64,000 nt of DNA. Source: JAGVSZ01 sp019137045. Lineage in GTDB: Bacteria > Pseudomonadota > Gammaproteobacteria > Burkholderiales > SG8-39. A program made the position numbers and the translations under genes. Every line of letters begins with the position of its first letter. The stretch's first letter is position 1. The notes beneath the pieces were generated by a model that saw only the letters and a program-made list of their open reading frames with translations, was not told where the DNA came from and ran no database searches. Positions 8,277 through 16,821 of the stretch are shown in pieces. Where the stretch lies: contig JAXMFT010000003.1 in NCBI GenBank assembly GCA_046347635.1, positions 248,001 through 312,000 of the forward strand, given 5' to 3'.

Positions 8277-9608
8277 ATGGAACCGATCGTCGTGGTACTG
8301 ATCGGGTTTGCCGCACTGTTCATTCTGCTCTTCCTCGAGGTACCGATCGCCTTCGGCATGGGTTTCGTGGGTTTTCTGGGTTTCGCGCATCTGGTCGGCA
8401 TCACCCCGGCCTTGCGGGGAATCGGACAGATCGCGTCCGACACCGTGTTCAACTACGAATTCTCGGTCCTGCCGTTGTTCATCCTGATGGGCAACTTCGT
8501 GGCCTATTCGCGCATCTCGCAGGATCTGTACGACGCCTCGCATGCCTGGCTCGGGCACCAGCGCGGCGGCCTTGCGGCCGCCACGATCGTCGCCTGCGCC
8601 GGATTCAGCGCGGTGTGCGGTTCATCCCTCGCCACCGCCGCGACCATGACCAAGGTCGCGATGCCGCCGATGCGCCGCTACGGCTATGCCGACAGCCTCG
8701 CCGCCGGATGCATCGCGTCGGGCGGGACGCTCGGCATTCTCATTCCGCCGTCGGTCGCCTTCGTCTTCTACGGCATCATGACCCAGACCGACATCGGCAA
8801 GCTGTTCGCATCGGGGATTCTCCCGGGACTCCTCGGAGCAGCGCTCTACATCGCGGCGATCCTGATCACCACCAGCATCTGGCCGCGTCTCGGTCCGCCC
8901 GGCGCGCGAACCCCGTGGCGACAGCGATTCACCGCGTTGCGAGGCGTTTGGGGAATGATGTTGCTCTTTGCCCTCGTGATGGGAGGGCTCTACAGCGGCT
9001 TCTTCACGCCGGTCGAGGCCGCCGGCATCGGGGCTGCGGGCGGCTGGGTCATCGCGATGATGCGCCGATCCCTTCCGTGGGAGCTGTTCAAGCGGGTTCT
9101 GCTCGAATCCGGTCGCACCTCCGCCATGCTGCTGCTCATCCTCATCGGGTCGCTGATCTTTTCGCAGTTCATCAACGTCGCCAAGTTTCCCAACATCATT
9201 GCCGACTGGGTCAAGGCCCTGGACGTCGGACCCTACGCGGTGATGGCCACGATCGTCTTCATCTACGTGATTCTCGGCTGCATACTCGAGAGCATCTCGA
9301 TGCTGTTGCTCACGGTGCCGGTGTTCTATCCGATCATCGCCGCGCTCGACTTCGGGCTCGGCGGTCCTGAGCGGACGCTGATCTGGTTCGGCGTCATCGT
9401 CGTCGTCACGATCGAGATCAGCCTGATCACGCCGCCGATCGGGCTGAACGTCTTCGTGCTCAAGAGCCTGCTTCCGGGAATCCCCCTGCGCACGATCTTC
9501 CGCGGCGTGACCCCGTTCATCATCGCCGACTTCGTGCGCCTCCTCGTACTGCTGGCGCTGCCGATCGTGTCGCTCGCGCTGCCGGACCTGATGGCGGTCA
9601 GGAAGTAG
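8277..9608 (+). CDS. TRAP transporter large membrane subunit (DctM family)
   Basis: The ion-coupled permease of the TRAP system, 443 residues with about twelve hydrophobic segments. Family signatures are visible: GFSAVCGSSLATAATMTKVAMP near residue 105-125 and SGGTLGILIPPSVAFVFYG near 142-160, and a matching second-half ITPPIGLNVFVLKS. It completes a full P-Q-M set at 6440-9608. The 179-base gap before it contains no gene that I can support. Such transporters use a sodium or proton gradient to import organic acids. Confidence 0.94.
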   Translation: MEPIVVVLIGFAALFILLFLEVPIAFGMGFVGFLGFAHLVGITPALRGIGQIASDTVFNYEFSVLPLFILMGNFVAYSRISQDLYDASHAWLGHQRGGLAAATIVACAGFSAVCGSSLATAATMTKVAMPPMRRYGYADSLAAGCIASGGTLGILIPPSVAFVFYGIMTQTDIGKLFASGILPGLLGAALYIAAILITTSIWPRLGPPGARTPWRQRFTALRGVWGMMLLFALVMGGLYSGFFTPVEAAGIGAAGGWVIAMMRRSLPWELFKRVLLESGRTSAMLLLILIGSLIFSQFINVAKFPNIIADWVKALDVGPYAVMATIVFIYVILGCILESISMLLLTVPVFYPIIAALDFGLGGPERTLIWFGVIVVVTIEISLITPPIGLNVFVLKSLLPGIPLRTIFRGVTPFIIADFVRLLVLLALPIVSLALPDLMAVRK

Positions 9609-9659
9609 CGGCCCGAAAGGGCAACGCGCGACTCGGCGAACGGTTTTGAGGCGGATCAA

Positions 9660-11225
9660 ATGCTCACGATGAGTTCGGCACTGGATCGATGCCGTCGCTT
9701 TCATGGCCGGAAGCGGGCGATCGTCGACTACTCGGGCGCCCGAAGCTGGGCGGAGCACCTGGAGCGGGTCGCGCGCGCGGCCGCCCTGCTGCAAGAGCTG
9801 GGCGTGAAGCGCGGCGAGCGCTTCGGCATCCTGTCGCGCAACGGGGTCCGCCACTGCGAGTTGCTGCATGCGGGCTACTGGGCCGGCATCGTGCCCGTCC
9901 CCGTCAACGTGCGCCTGGCACCGCCCGAGATCGCGTTCATCCTGCGCGACGCCGATGTCAAGGCGCTCGCCGTCGAGGAGCCGTTCCTGCCGCTGGCGGA
10001 GAGCGAGCTCCTGAAGCCCTTCACCCGCAACGCTTTCGCGCTCGCGCCGGCTCCGCTCGGCGGGCCGCTGCCCGACTACGATTCCCTGCTGTCGGCCTGC
10101 ACCCCGACCGATCCGGTCGAATCCGCCGAAGACGACGACGCGATCGTGCTCTACACCGGCGGCACCACCGGACGGAGCAAGGGCGTCCGGCTGACGCACC
10201 GCAACGTGGTCGCGAACGGCATGCAATGCGGCGCCGAGATGGGGTTTCGCGGCGATGACGTCTATCTTCATGTCGCCCCGATGTTCCATTCGGCCGACCT
10301 GCTGGGCACCGGCTTCACGCTCCTGGGAGGCGCGCACGCCTATCTGACCCAGTTCACGCCGACGAATCTGCTGCGCGCAATTCAGGACCTGAATGTGTCG
10401 TGGCTGATGCTGGCGCCGACCATGATCATGATGGTCCTGCGCGAGTTGACGCCGGCCGATTTCGATCTTCGCCACCTGCGCGCGCTGCTCTACGGCAGCG
10501 CGCCAATGGCGGCGGAATGGGTCCGCAAGACGATCGAAGCGTTCCCCGGCGTCGCCATCGCGCAGGGCTACGGCCTCACGGAGACCTCACCAATCCTCAC
10601 CTACCTCGATTTCGCCGAGCACATGCGAGCGATCGATTCTGGCGACTACGCGCGCCTTACCGCTGCCGGTCGTCCGATCATGGGGGTCGAGATGCGAATC
10701 TGCGACGCTGATGGCGAAGAGAGACCGCTTGGCCAGCCCGGCGAAGTCGTCGTTCGAGCTCCCAACGTCACGCGAGGCTATCTCAATCTGCCGGAGGAAA
10801 CGGCGGCCGCCATCCGCGCGGACTGGTTTCATACCGGCGACATCGGGCGGATGGACGAAGAGGGATTCCTGTATCTGCTCGACCGCAAGAAGGACATGGT
10901 GGTGACCGGCGGCGAGAACGTCTATTCGTCGGAGGTCGAGCACGCGCTTTACCAGCACGCCGACGTGAGCGAGTGCGCGGTGATCGGCGTCCCCCACGAT
11001 CGTTGGGGGGAGGCATTGCTCGCGGTAATCGTGCCCGCACCGGGAAAATCACCGACGGCCGAGGCGCTGATCGCCCACTGCCGCAGCCGCATCGGCGGCT
11101 ACAAGATCCCGCGCGAGTTCGTTTTCGTCCAGGAGCTCCCCAAGAGCGCAATGGGCAAGATCCTCAAGACCGAACTGCGCAGGCGTTTCGGCGCCGCGAT
11201 GCGCGGCGTGGACGAACGATCGTAG
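9660..11225 (+). CDS. AMP-dependent acyl-CoA synthetase/ligase (521 aa)
   Basis: An adenylate-forming acyl-CoA ligase with an intact P-loop (LYTGGTTGRSKGVRLTH, about 164-180), the motif YGLTETSP, the hinge region LDRKKDMVVTGGENVYSSE and the catalytic C-terminal lysine in LPKSAMGKILKTEL. It is clearly paralogous to the ligase at 18096-19631: both share FxILSRNG, VPVPxNxRLAPPEIA and the GGTTGRSKGVRL form of the P-loop. It lies 51 bases after the TRAP permease and 13 before the thioesterase, so import and activation seem transcriptionally linked. Its 3-prime end contains AACGATCGTA (11215-11224), which resembles the TetR palindrome at 16.8 kb. The acid activated is not predictable. Confidence 0.92.
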   Translation: MLTMSSALDRCRRFHGRKRAIVDYSGARSWAEHLERVARAAALLQELGVKRGERFGILSRNGVRHCELLHAGYWAGIVPVPVNVRLAPPEIAFILRDADVKALAVEEPFLPLAESELLKPFTRNAFALAPAPLGGPLPDYDSLLSACTPTDPVESAEDDDAIVLYTGGTTGRSKGVRLTHRNVVANGMQCGAEMGFRGDDVYLHVAPMFHSADLLGTGFTLLGGAHAYLTQFTPTNLLRAIQDLNVSWLMLAPTMIMMVLRELTPADFDLRHLRALLYGSAPMAAEWVRKTIEAFPGVAIAQGYGLTETSPILTYLDFAEHMRAIDSGDYARLTAAGRPIMGVEMRICDADGEERPLGQPGEVVVRAPNVTRGYLNLPEETAAAIRADWFHTGDIGRMDEEGFLYLLDRKKDMVVTGGENVYSSEVEHALYQHADVSECAVIGVPHDRWGEALLAVIVPAPGKSPTAEALIAHCRSRIGGYKIPREFVFVQELPKSAMGKILKTELRRRFGAAMRGVDERS

Positions 11226-11238
11226 AGGAGAGATCGCC

Positions 11239-11655
11239 GTGAGGAACTCTCTGCAGCCGGGCACCACCCACACGGCGGAGTTCTCCGTCGACGCCGCACG
11301 CACGATCGCGTTCATGGGCGATGCGCTCCGGGTCTACGCGACGCCGAGCATGTGCCTGGACATCGAGCAGACCTGCCGCAAGCTGCTCCTCGAACACCAC
11401 GACCCGGGCGAGGACTCGGTCGGCGCGCGCATCGAGATCGACCATCTCGGCCCGACCCTCCTCGGGCAGGTGGTGCGGGTGACCGCGACGGTCGTCGAGC
11501 TCGCGCTGCCGCGCGTGACGCTGGAGGTCGAGGTGAAAGACGAGCTCGACTTGGTCGGCAAGGCGCGCCACGTCCGCTTCGTCGTGGAAACCGCCCGCCA
11601 GGGCGAACGGCTGCGGAAGAAGGCGGAGCGCCTGAAGGCGCGCGGGGGCGCCTGA
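11239..11655 (+). CDS. Hotdog-fold thioesterase of the fluoroacetyl-CoA thioesterase (FlK) type
   Basis: A 138-residue protein that should hydrolyse an acyl-CoA thioester. It resembles FlK across its length, and the three FlK catalytic residues have equivalents at matching spacing: Thr35 (in YATPSM), Glu43 eight residues later, and His69 (in IDHLGPT), plus an arginine in the RHVRFVV segment. The GTG start follows the ribosome site GAGGAGAG, 13 bases after the ligase. FlK itself discriminates fluoroacetyl-CoA from acetyl-CoA; many relatives of this family have unknown substrates, so fluorine specificity is not implied. In this operon it could rescue CoA from a dead-end or toxic thioester, or release the end product. 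Confidence 0.8.
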   Translation: MRNSLQPGTTHTAEFSVDAARTIAFMGDALRVYATPSMCLDIEQTCRKLLLEHHDPGEDSVGARIEIDHLGPTLLGQVVRVTATVVELALPRVTLEVEVKDELDLVGKARHVRFVVETARQGERLRKKAERLKARGGA

Positions 11656-11681
11656 GGGCGCTGACCCGGAAGGCGATCGCG

Positions 11682-14483
11682 ATGACTACGCAAGGAAAAC
11701 GGGGTGGCAGTCGCACGGTCCCCGTCTATTGCTATCAGTGCGTCGCAGGCCCCGACCTGATGAAAGTCGAAGTGCGGGACGGCGTCGCCACCCGCATCGA
11801 GTCGAACTACGACATCCGCAACGAGCATCCCGGCGGGGGGCGGGTCTGCGTGAAGGCCTACGGCCTGATCCAGAAGACCTACAACCCGAACCGCATCCGG
11901 CAGCCGATGAAGCGCACCAACCCGAGGAAGGGCCGCGCCGAGGATCCCGGCTTCGTGCCGATCTCCTGGGACGAGGCGCTCGACATCGTCGGCGCGAAGC
12001 TGCGCGAGGTGCGCGCGTCCGGGCTGCTGAACGAGGAAGGCTTTCCGCGGCTCGCCACCTCCACCGGGGGCGGCGGCACGCCGGTGCAGTACATGGGCAC
12101 CTTCCCGGCGTTCATGGCCGCCTGGGGGCCGATCGACCAGGGCTACGGCGCGGGACAGGGCGTCAAGTGCTACCACTCCGAGCACCTCTACGGCGAGCTC
12201 TGGCACCGCGCCTTCATCGTCGCCCCCGACACGCCGTACGTGAACTACATCATCAACTGCGGCAACAACGTCGAGGCCTCGGGCGGCGTGGTCGGCATCT
12301 GGCGCGAGGCCGACGCGCGCGTGCGCGGCGCCAAGCGCGTGCAGGTCGAGCCGCACCTGTCGGTCACCGGTGCGCTGTCGGCCGAATGGGTGCCGATCAA
12401 GCCGAAGACCGACGCCGCGTTTCTCTTCGGGCTCGTCCACCGCATCCTGCACGAGCGCGGCTGGCGCGAGTCCTGCGACCTGCCCTATCTGAAGCACCGC
12501 ACGAGTTCCCCCTACCTCGTCGGCCCCAACGGCTGGTACCTGCGCGACGCGCAGAGCGGCAAGCCGCTCGTGTGGGACGCGGCCGACGGGCGGGCGAAGA
12601 CGCACGACGACCCGGGCCTCATCGACCCGGCGCTCGACGGCGAGTACACGGTCGCGGGCGTGGAGCACGGGCCCGACGGCGAGCGCATCGAGCACCCTGC
12701 CGCGGGCGGCGGCGGCGCGGGCGCGCGCGCCGTTCCCGCGTTCCGGAAGCTGCTCGAGCACATGCGGCCCTACTCCGCCGACTGGGCGGCCGGCGAGTGC
12801 GACGTTCCCGCGGCGACCATCCGCCGCGTCGCCGACGAGTACGTGGCGCATGCCTGCATTGGCCAGACGATCGAGATCGAGGGCAGGACCCTGCCGTTCC
12901 GACCGGTCGCGATCACGCTCGGCAAGACGGTGAACAACGGCTTCGGCGGTTTCCACTGCTGCTGGGCGCGCACGCTGCTCGCGGTCATGGTCGGGGCCCT
13001 GGAAGTGCCGGGCGGCACGCTCGGCACGACGGTCAAGCTGGTGCGGCCCGCCGCGTCGCGCGTCGGCTCGGTGCAGCCCGGGCCGGACGGGCTGATGTCC
13101 TTCCAGTTCAACGAAACGTCGCGCGAAGGCTGGATGCGCAAGCCGCACATCCGCAACGCCTACAAGACGCTGGTCCCGCTCGTCTCGGACTCGCCGTGGT
13201 CGCCGGCGCTCGGCCCCGCGCATCTGCCCTGGCTGTTCCAGAAGGAGGCGCCGGACCACTGGCCGCGAACCCGGCCGCCCGATGTCTGGTTCTGCTACCG
13301 GACCAATCCGGCGATCTCGTCCTGGAACGCGCCCGAGGTGGCCAACCGCCTCGCCGAGTTCCCGTTCATCGTCGCGTTCGCCTATACCGACGACGAGACC
13401 AACCACTTCGCGGACATCCTCCTGCCCGAGGCCTCCGACCTCGAGAGCCTGCAGCTGATCCGCATCGGCTCCACCAAGTTCCAGGAGCAGTTCTGGAAGC
13501 ACGAAGGCTGGGCCATCCGCCAGCCGGCGATCGACTCGCCGTGCGACACGCGGGACTTCACCGACATCGCCACTGGCCTCGCCGAACGCGCGGGCATTCT
13601 CGAGGCATACATCGCGGCGGTGAATCGCGGCGCTGCGGGCGTCGCGCTGCGCGATCGCAACGGGCGCTACGACTACGCCCTCGACGCCACGCGGACGCCG
13701 ACCCGCGACCAGGTCTGGGACGCGTTCTGCAAGGCGGCGAGCAGCGAGCTCACCGGCGGGGACGAGGTGCGCGACCTCGCCTGGTTCAAGGAGCACGGCT
13801 ATCTGCTGCGGCCGTTCCCGCAGCTCGACTGGTACCTCTACCCGGCCCTGGAGCGCCAGGGCCTTCGGTTCGAGCTGCCCTACCAGGAGCGGCTGACGCG
13901 CCACGGGCGCGAGCTCGCCAACCGCCTGCGCGAATCCGGGATCGAGTGGTGGAACGCGCAGCTCACGGAGTACGAGTTCATGCCGACCTACGAGCGCTTC
14001 CCGGAGATCTGGATCGAGTACGCGCGCGAGTACGGCCGCGACCCCGCCGAGTTCCCGTTCTGGGCGCTCACCGCGCGCTCGATGCAGTACAGCTGGGGCG
14101 CGAACGTCGGCCTGCCGCTGATCAACGAGGTGGCGAACAACGTCTCCGGCCACCGCGGGGTGATCCTGAACCGCACCACCGCGCGGCGCCTGGGCATCGC
14201 CGAGGGCGAGCGCCTGGTGATCGAGTCGGTCTCGGGCGTGACCGAGGGCAGCGCGGTGCTGCGCGAGGGCATCCGGCCCGACACGCTGCTGATGATCGGG
14301 CAGTTCGACCACTGGAAGACTCCCTACGCAAAGAACCTCAAGCTGCCGAGCCTGAACTCGCTCACCGACCTCTCGCTGAAGCTTACCGACAGCTCGGGCA
14401 GCGGCGCGGACGTGATGCGGGTGCGGATCCGCCGCGCGGCCACCGGCGAGATCCTCGGCGCGCCCGCAGCGGTACCCGCGTGA
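11682..14483 (+). CDS. Molybdopterin oxidoreductase, large catalytic subunit (CISM/DMSO-reductase superfamily), 933 aa
   Basis: A bis-molybdopterin enzyme subunit of normal size, with no Tat signal, so the catalytic side may be cytoplasmic. The N-terminal Fe-S motif is incomplete: C17 and C20 (YCYQC) are followed by Pro24 where a third cysteine is expected, and C56 is the usual fourth. A conserved block QGVKCYHSEHLYGELWH (about 163-179) is where the family places its metal ligand. The final 120 residues (from about QYSWGANVG) form the dinucleotide-binding domain. The start has a GGAAGG site, and the stop overlaps the next gene. Phenylacetyl-CoA:acceptor oxidoreductase (PadB)-like activity would suit the CoA-ligase context but is a guess; thiosulfate- or polysulfide-reductase-like function is not excluded. 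Confidence 0.85.
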   Translation: MTTQGKRGGSRTVPVYCYQCVAGPDLMKVEVRDGVATRIESNYDIRNEHPGGGRVCVKAYGLIQKTYNPNRIRQPMKRTNPRKGRAEDPGFVPISWDEALDIVGAKLREVRASGLLNEEGFPRLATSTGGGGTPVQYMGTFPAFMAAWGPIDQGYGAGQGVKCYHSEHLYGELWHRAFIVAPDTPYVNYIINCGNNVEASGGVVGIWREADARVRGAKRVQVEPHLSVTGALSAEWVPIKPKTDAAFLFGLVHRILHERGWRESCDLPYLKHRTSSPYLVGPNGWYLRDAQSGKPLVWDAADGRAKTHDDPGLIDPALDGEYTVAGVEHGPDGERIEHPAAGGGGAGARAVPAFRKLLEHMRPYSADWAAGECDVPAATIRRVADEYVAHACIGQTIEIEGRTLPFRPVAITLGKTVNNGFGGFHCCWARTLLAVMVGALEVPGGTLGTTVKLVRPAASRVGSVQPGPDGLMSFQFNETSREGWMRKPHIRNAYKTLVPLVSDSPWSPALGPAHLPWLFQKEAPDHWPRTRPPDVWFCYRTNPAISSWNAPEVANRLAEFPFIVAFAYTDDETNHFADILLPEASDLESLQLIRIGSTKFQEQFWKHEGWAIRQPAIDSPCDTRDFTDIATGLAERAGILEAYIAAVNRGAAGVALRDRNGRYDYALDATRTPTRDQVWDAFCKAASSELTGGDEVRDLAWFKEHGYLLRPFPQLDWYLYPALERQGLRFELPYQERLTRHGRELANRLRESGIEWWNAQLTEYEFMPTYERFPEIWIEYAREYGRDPAEFPFWALTARSMQYSWGANVGLPLINEVANNVSGHRGVILNRTTARRLGIAEGERLVIESVSGVTEGSAVLREGIRPDTLLMIGQFDHWKTPYAKNLKLPSLNSLTDLSLKLTDSSGSGADVMRVRIRRAATGEILGAPAAVPA

Positions 14484-16108
14484 GCGAGGTCACCGAAGGC
14501 CGGGCCGTGCCGCGCTGGGGCATGGTGATCGACCTCAACCGCTGCGTCGGCTGCCAGACGTGCACCATCGCCTGCAAGCACGCCAACGACACTACGCCGG
14601 GCGTGCAGTGGCGCCGCGTGCTCGACGTCGAGCAGGGCGCCTTTCCGGACGTCCAGCGCCTGTTCCTGGTGGTCGGCTGCCAGCACTGCGCGGATCCGCC
14701 CTGCGTGCCGGTCTGCCCGACCGGCGCGACGCGCCAGCGCGCCGATGGCCTGGTGACGATGAACTACGACGTGTGCATCGGCTGCGCCTACTGCGCCGTG
14801 TCCTGTCCCTACGAGGCGCGCACCATCGTGCACGACCCCAAGGGCTACTACGGCGGCGCGCTGACGCGGCAGGAGCAGGCAACCGCGCATCCCGAGCGCC
14901 GCGGCGTCGCGCAGAAGTGCACCTTCTGCCAGGGCCGCATCGAGGACGGCATTGCGCAGGGCCTGACCCCGGGCGTCCACCCCGAGGCGACGCCGGCCTG
15001 CTCCGCCGCGTGCATCGCGCAAGCGATCCACTTCGGCGACTTCAACGACGCCGGGAGCAACGTGTCGCGGCTGCTCCGCGAGCAGCCCAGCCTGCAGCTC
15101 AACGCCGGGGTCGGCACCGACCCGCAGATCAAGTACCTCTACACCACGCCCGCGGTGCCAGGCCGGCCGGCCGGAGTCCAGGCCGACGAGGAAGAGCGCC
15201 TCGCCGATCCGTTCAACCCGCTGGTCGGGTCGCTGCAGAAGTTCTGGGACTGGCGCGCCGCGATGAACTGGATCCTGGGCGGGATCGGCAGCGGCCTGGC
15301 GATCGCCACCGGGCTCGCGCTCGGGTCCGGCGCGCTCGACCCGCGCCTCGCGCCCGTGCTGTTCGTCGCCGCCGCGGCGATCGTGTCGGTGGGCCTGTTC
15401 TGCGTGTTCCTGAAGATCGGCCGGCAGGCGCGCTTCTGGCGCGCGGCGCTGCGCCCGCACACCTCGTGGATGTCGCGCGAGCTCTATGCGGCGATTGCGT
15501 TCTACGCGTCGGTGCTCGCCGCCCTCGTCGCGCCGGGACCGGGCCCGTTCGCGCTCGCGCCGCTTTCCGCCGCGGCGTTCCTCCTCTGCCAGGCGAAGAT
15601 CCTGCACCTCGCGCGCGGCATTCCGGCGTGGCGCGCACCGCTCGTGCCGTGGTTGCTTCTCGCAAGCGGGCTGCTCGAGGGCTGCGGAGCGCTCGCGGCG
15701 GCGCCGCTGCTGGCCGGCGGCGCGGGCGTCGCGTGGGCCGGCGGTGCGATCATCGGGCTCGCCGTCGTCAACGCGCTGCTGTGGCGCGCCTACGTCGGGA
15801 CCTCCCGCGCGCGCGGCATCGGTCCGCTCGCGCGTCGCGTCCTCGCCCGGGTAACCGCGCCGCTGCACGCGATCGGGCACGCGCTGCCCGCTGTGCTGGC
15901 GGCCGCCGCGGCGTTCGTCCCCGCCGCGTCCGGCGTCTTGCTGGCGCTAGCGGGCCTCGCCGCAATCGCCGGCGGCGCGCTGTGGAAGTTCGCGCTCGTC
16001 GTGCGCGCGGGGTACACCCAGGGCTTCGAGCTCTCGCACCTGCCCCAGCGCGGCTCCGGCCGCCGCGCAGCGCCGCCGCGCCTGGGCGGCTGGACGCGTT
16101 CGGCATGA
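14480..16108 (+). CDS. Fused four-cluster Fe-S subunit and DmsC-like membrane anchor (542 aa)
   Basis: The GTG start overlaps the stop of the catalytic subunit (GTGA), indicating coupled translation. Residues 1-225 are a DmsB/PsrB-like ferredoxin with four cysteine groups: C22/25/28/32, C67/70/75/79, C99/102/105/109, and C147/150/174/178. Residues from about 262 to 520 are strongly hydrophobic, with about eight membrane segments, and resemble the DmsC anchor. In classical enzymes these two parts are separate proteins; here they are one chain joined by a proline-rich linker near 225-250. The protein should pass electrons between the molybdenum subunit and the quinone pool. Direction of electron flow cannot be told from the sequence. 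Confidence 0.85.
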   Translation: MSEVTEGRAVPRWGMVIDLNRCVGCQTCTIACKHANDTTPGVQWRRVLDVEQGAFPDVQRLFLVVGCQHCADPPCVPVCPTGATRQRADGLVTMNYDVCIGCAYCAVSCPYEARTIVHDPKGYYGGALTRQEQATAHPERRGVAQKCTFCQGRIEDGIAQGLTPGVHPEATPACSAACIAQAIHFGDFNDAGSNVSRLLREQPSLQLNAGVGTDPQIKYLYTTPAVPGRPAGVQADEEERLADPFNPLVGSLQKFWDWRAAMNWILGGIGSGLAIATGLALGSGALDPRLAPVLFVAAAAIVSVGLFCVFLKIGRQARFWRAALRPHTSWMSRELYAAIAFYASVLAALVAPGPGPFALAPLSAAAFLLCQAKILHLARGIPAWRAPLVPWLLLASGLLEGCGALAAAPLLAGGAGVAWAGGAIIGLAVVNALLWRAYVGTSRARGIGPLARRVLARVTAPLHAIGHALPAVLAAAAAFVPAASGVLLALAGLAAIAGGALWKFALVVRAGYTQGFELSHLPQRGSGRRAAPPRLGGWTRSA

Positions 16109-16141
16109 CGATCGGTGCGTGACCCGCCCCCGCCGCCGGCA

Positions 16142-16786
16142 CTAGGTCCGGCGGCGCGTCCGGGCGCGCTGGGTGCGGGGTCCGGCACGTCCTGCGACTT
16201 CCCGTTCGAACAATCCGTGGCAGATCAGCCGCGTGAACGTCTCGGCCACCTGCGCCAGGCTCACGTCGGTCACCGCATGCGGCCAGCGCGCGACCGAGTT
16301 GCACATGCCGAGCACCGCCCGCACGGCCAGCGGCGAGTCGAGGGTCGCAGGGATGGTGCCTTCGCGCTTGCCCTCCTCCAGCAGCGCGCACCACAGCGCC
16401 TCGTAGGCGCGCGATTGCGCGTCGAGCGGGTAGCGGGCGCGGCGCGGCAGGTCGCGCCGCTGGAAGAGGAAAGCATGCACGTAGAAGCGCTTCTCGAGCA
16501 GCGGCTCGAGGTGCGCTCGCACCGCGCGGCGCACCCGCTCCTCGGCAGGCAGCGCGAGCGCCACGACCGCCTCCAGCCGCTGCACGAACTCGCCGATGCC
16601 GTAGCGGCAGATCGCCTCCAGCAGATTCGACTTGGAGGGGAACCAGTAGTACAGGGCGGCCGGCTTGACGCCGCAGCGGGCGGCGATCCGGCGCATGCTC
16701 GCCCCGGGGTAGCCGCGCGCGGCGAACTCCGTCGCCGCAACGTGCAGCAGTTCAAACTTCCTGTCGGTGCTGGCCTTGCGAGGCAT
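16142..16786 (-). CDS. TetR/AcrR-family transcriptional regulator (214 aa)
   Basis: The N-terminal DNA-binding domain is plain: ATEFAARGYPGASMRRIAARCGVKPAALYYWF, residues about 18-49. The C-terminal part is a helical ligand domain, ending in a basic tail. It is divergent from the reductive-dehalogenase-like gene with only 35 bases between the two starts, and that gap contains the perfect 10-base palindrome AACGATCGTT. This arrangement is the usual one for a TetR repressor controlling itself and its divergent neighbour. It is related to the regulator at 3545-4165 in the general family sense; the two share the motif WFPSK/HFRSK plus a CNSV stretch near the end. Confidence 0.9.
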   Translation of the reverse strand: MPRKASTDRKFELLHVAATEFAARGYPGASMRRIAARCGVKPAALYYWFPSKSNLLEAICRYGIGEFVQRLEAVVALALPAEERVRRAVRAHLEPLLEKRFYVHAFLFQRRDLPRRARYPLDAQSRAYEALWCALLEEGKREGTIPATLDSPLAVRAVLGMCNSVARWPHAVTDVSLAQVAETFTRLICHGLFEREVAGRAGPRTQRARTRRRT

Positions 16787-16800
16787 ATTGCGTTTTCCTG

Positions 16801-16810
16801 AACGATCGTT
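16801..16810. promoter_or_regulatory. Perfect palindrome AACGATCGTT, probable TetR operator
   Basis: The palindrome lies 15 bases upstream of the TetR start and 12 bases upstream of the start of the divergent reductase-like gene. It shares the AACGATC core with sites at 5853-5859, 5906-5912 and 11215-11221. Position and symmetry are those expected of a TetR operator; binding is inferred. Confidence 0.6.
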
Positions 16811-16821
16811 AAACTAACGCG

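Noticed and set aside
14484..14600. Possible continuation of the molybdenum-enzyme locus as one fused polypeptide in another frame
   Set aside because: The plus frame of the Fe-S subunit is also open through the catalytic gene by chance; the clean GTGA overlap shows two separate genes.
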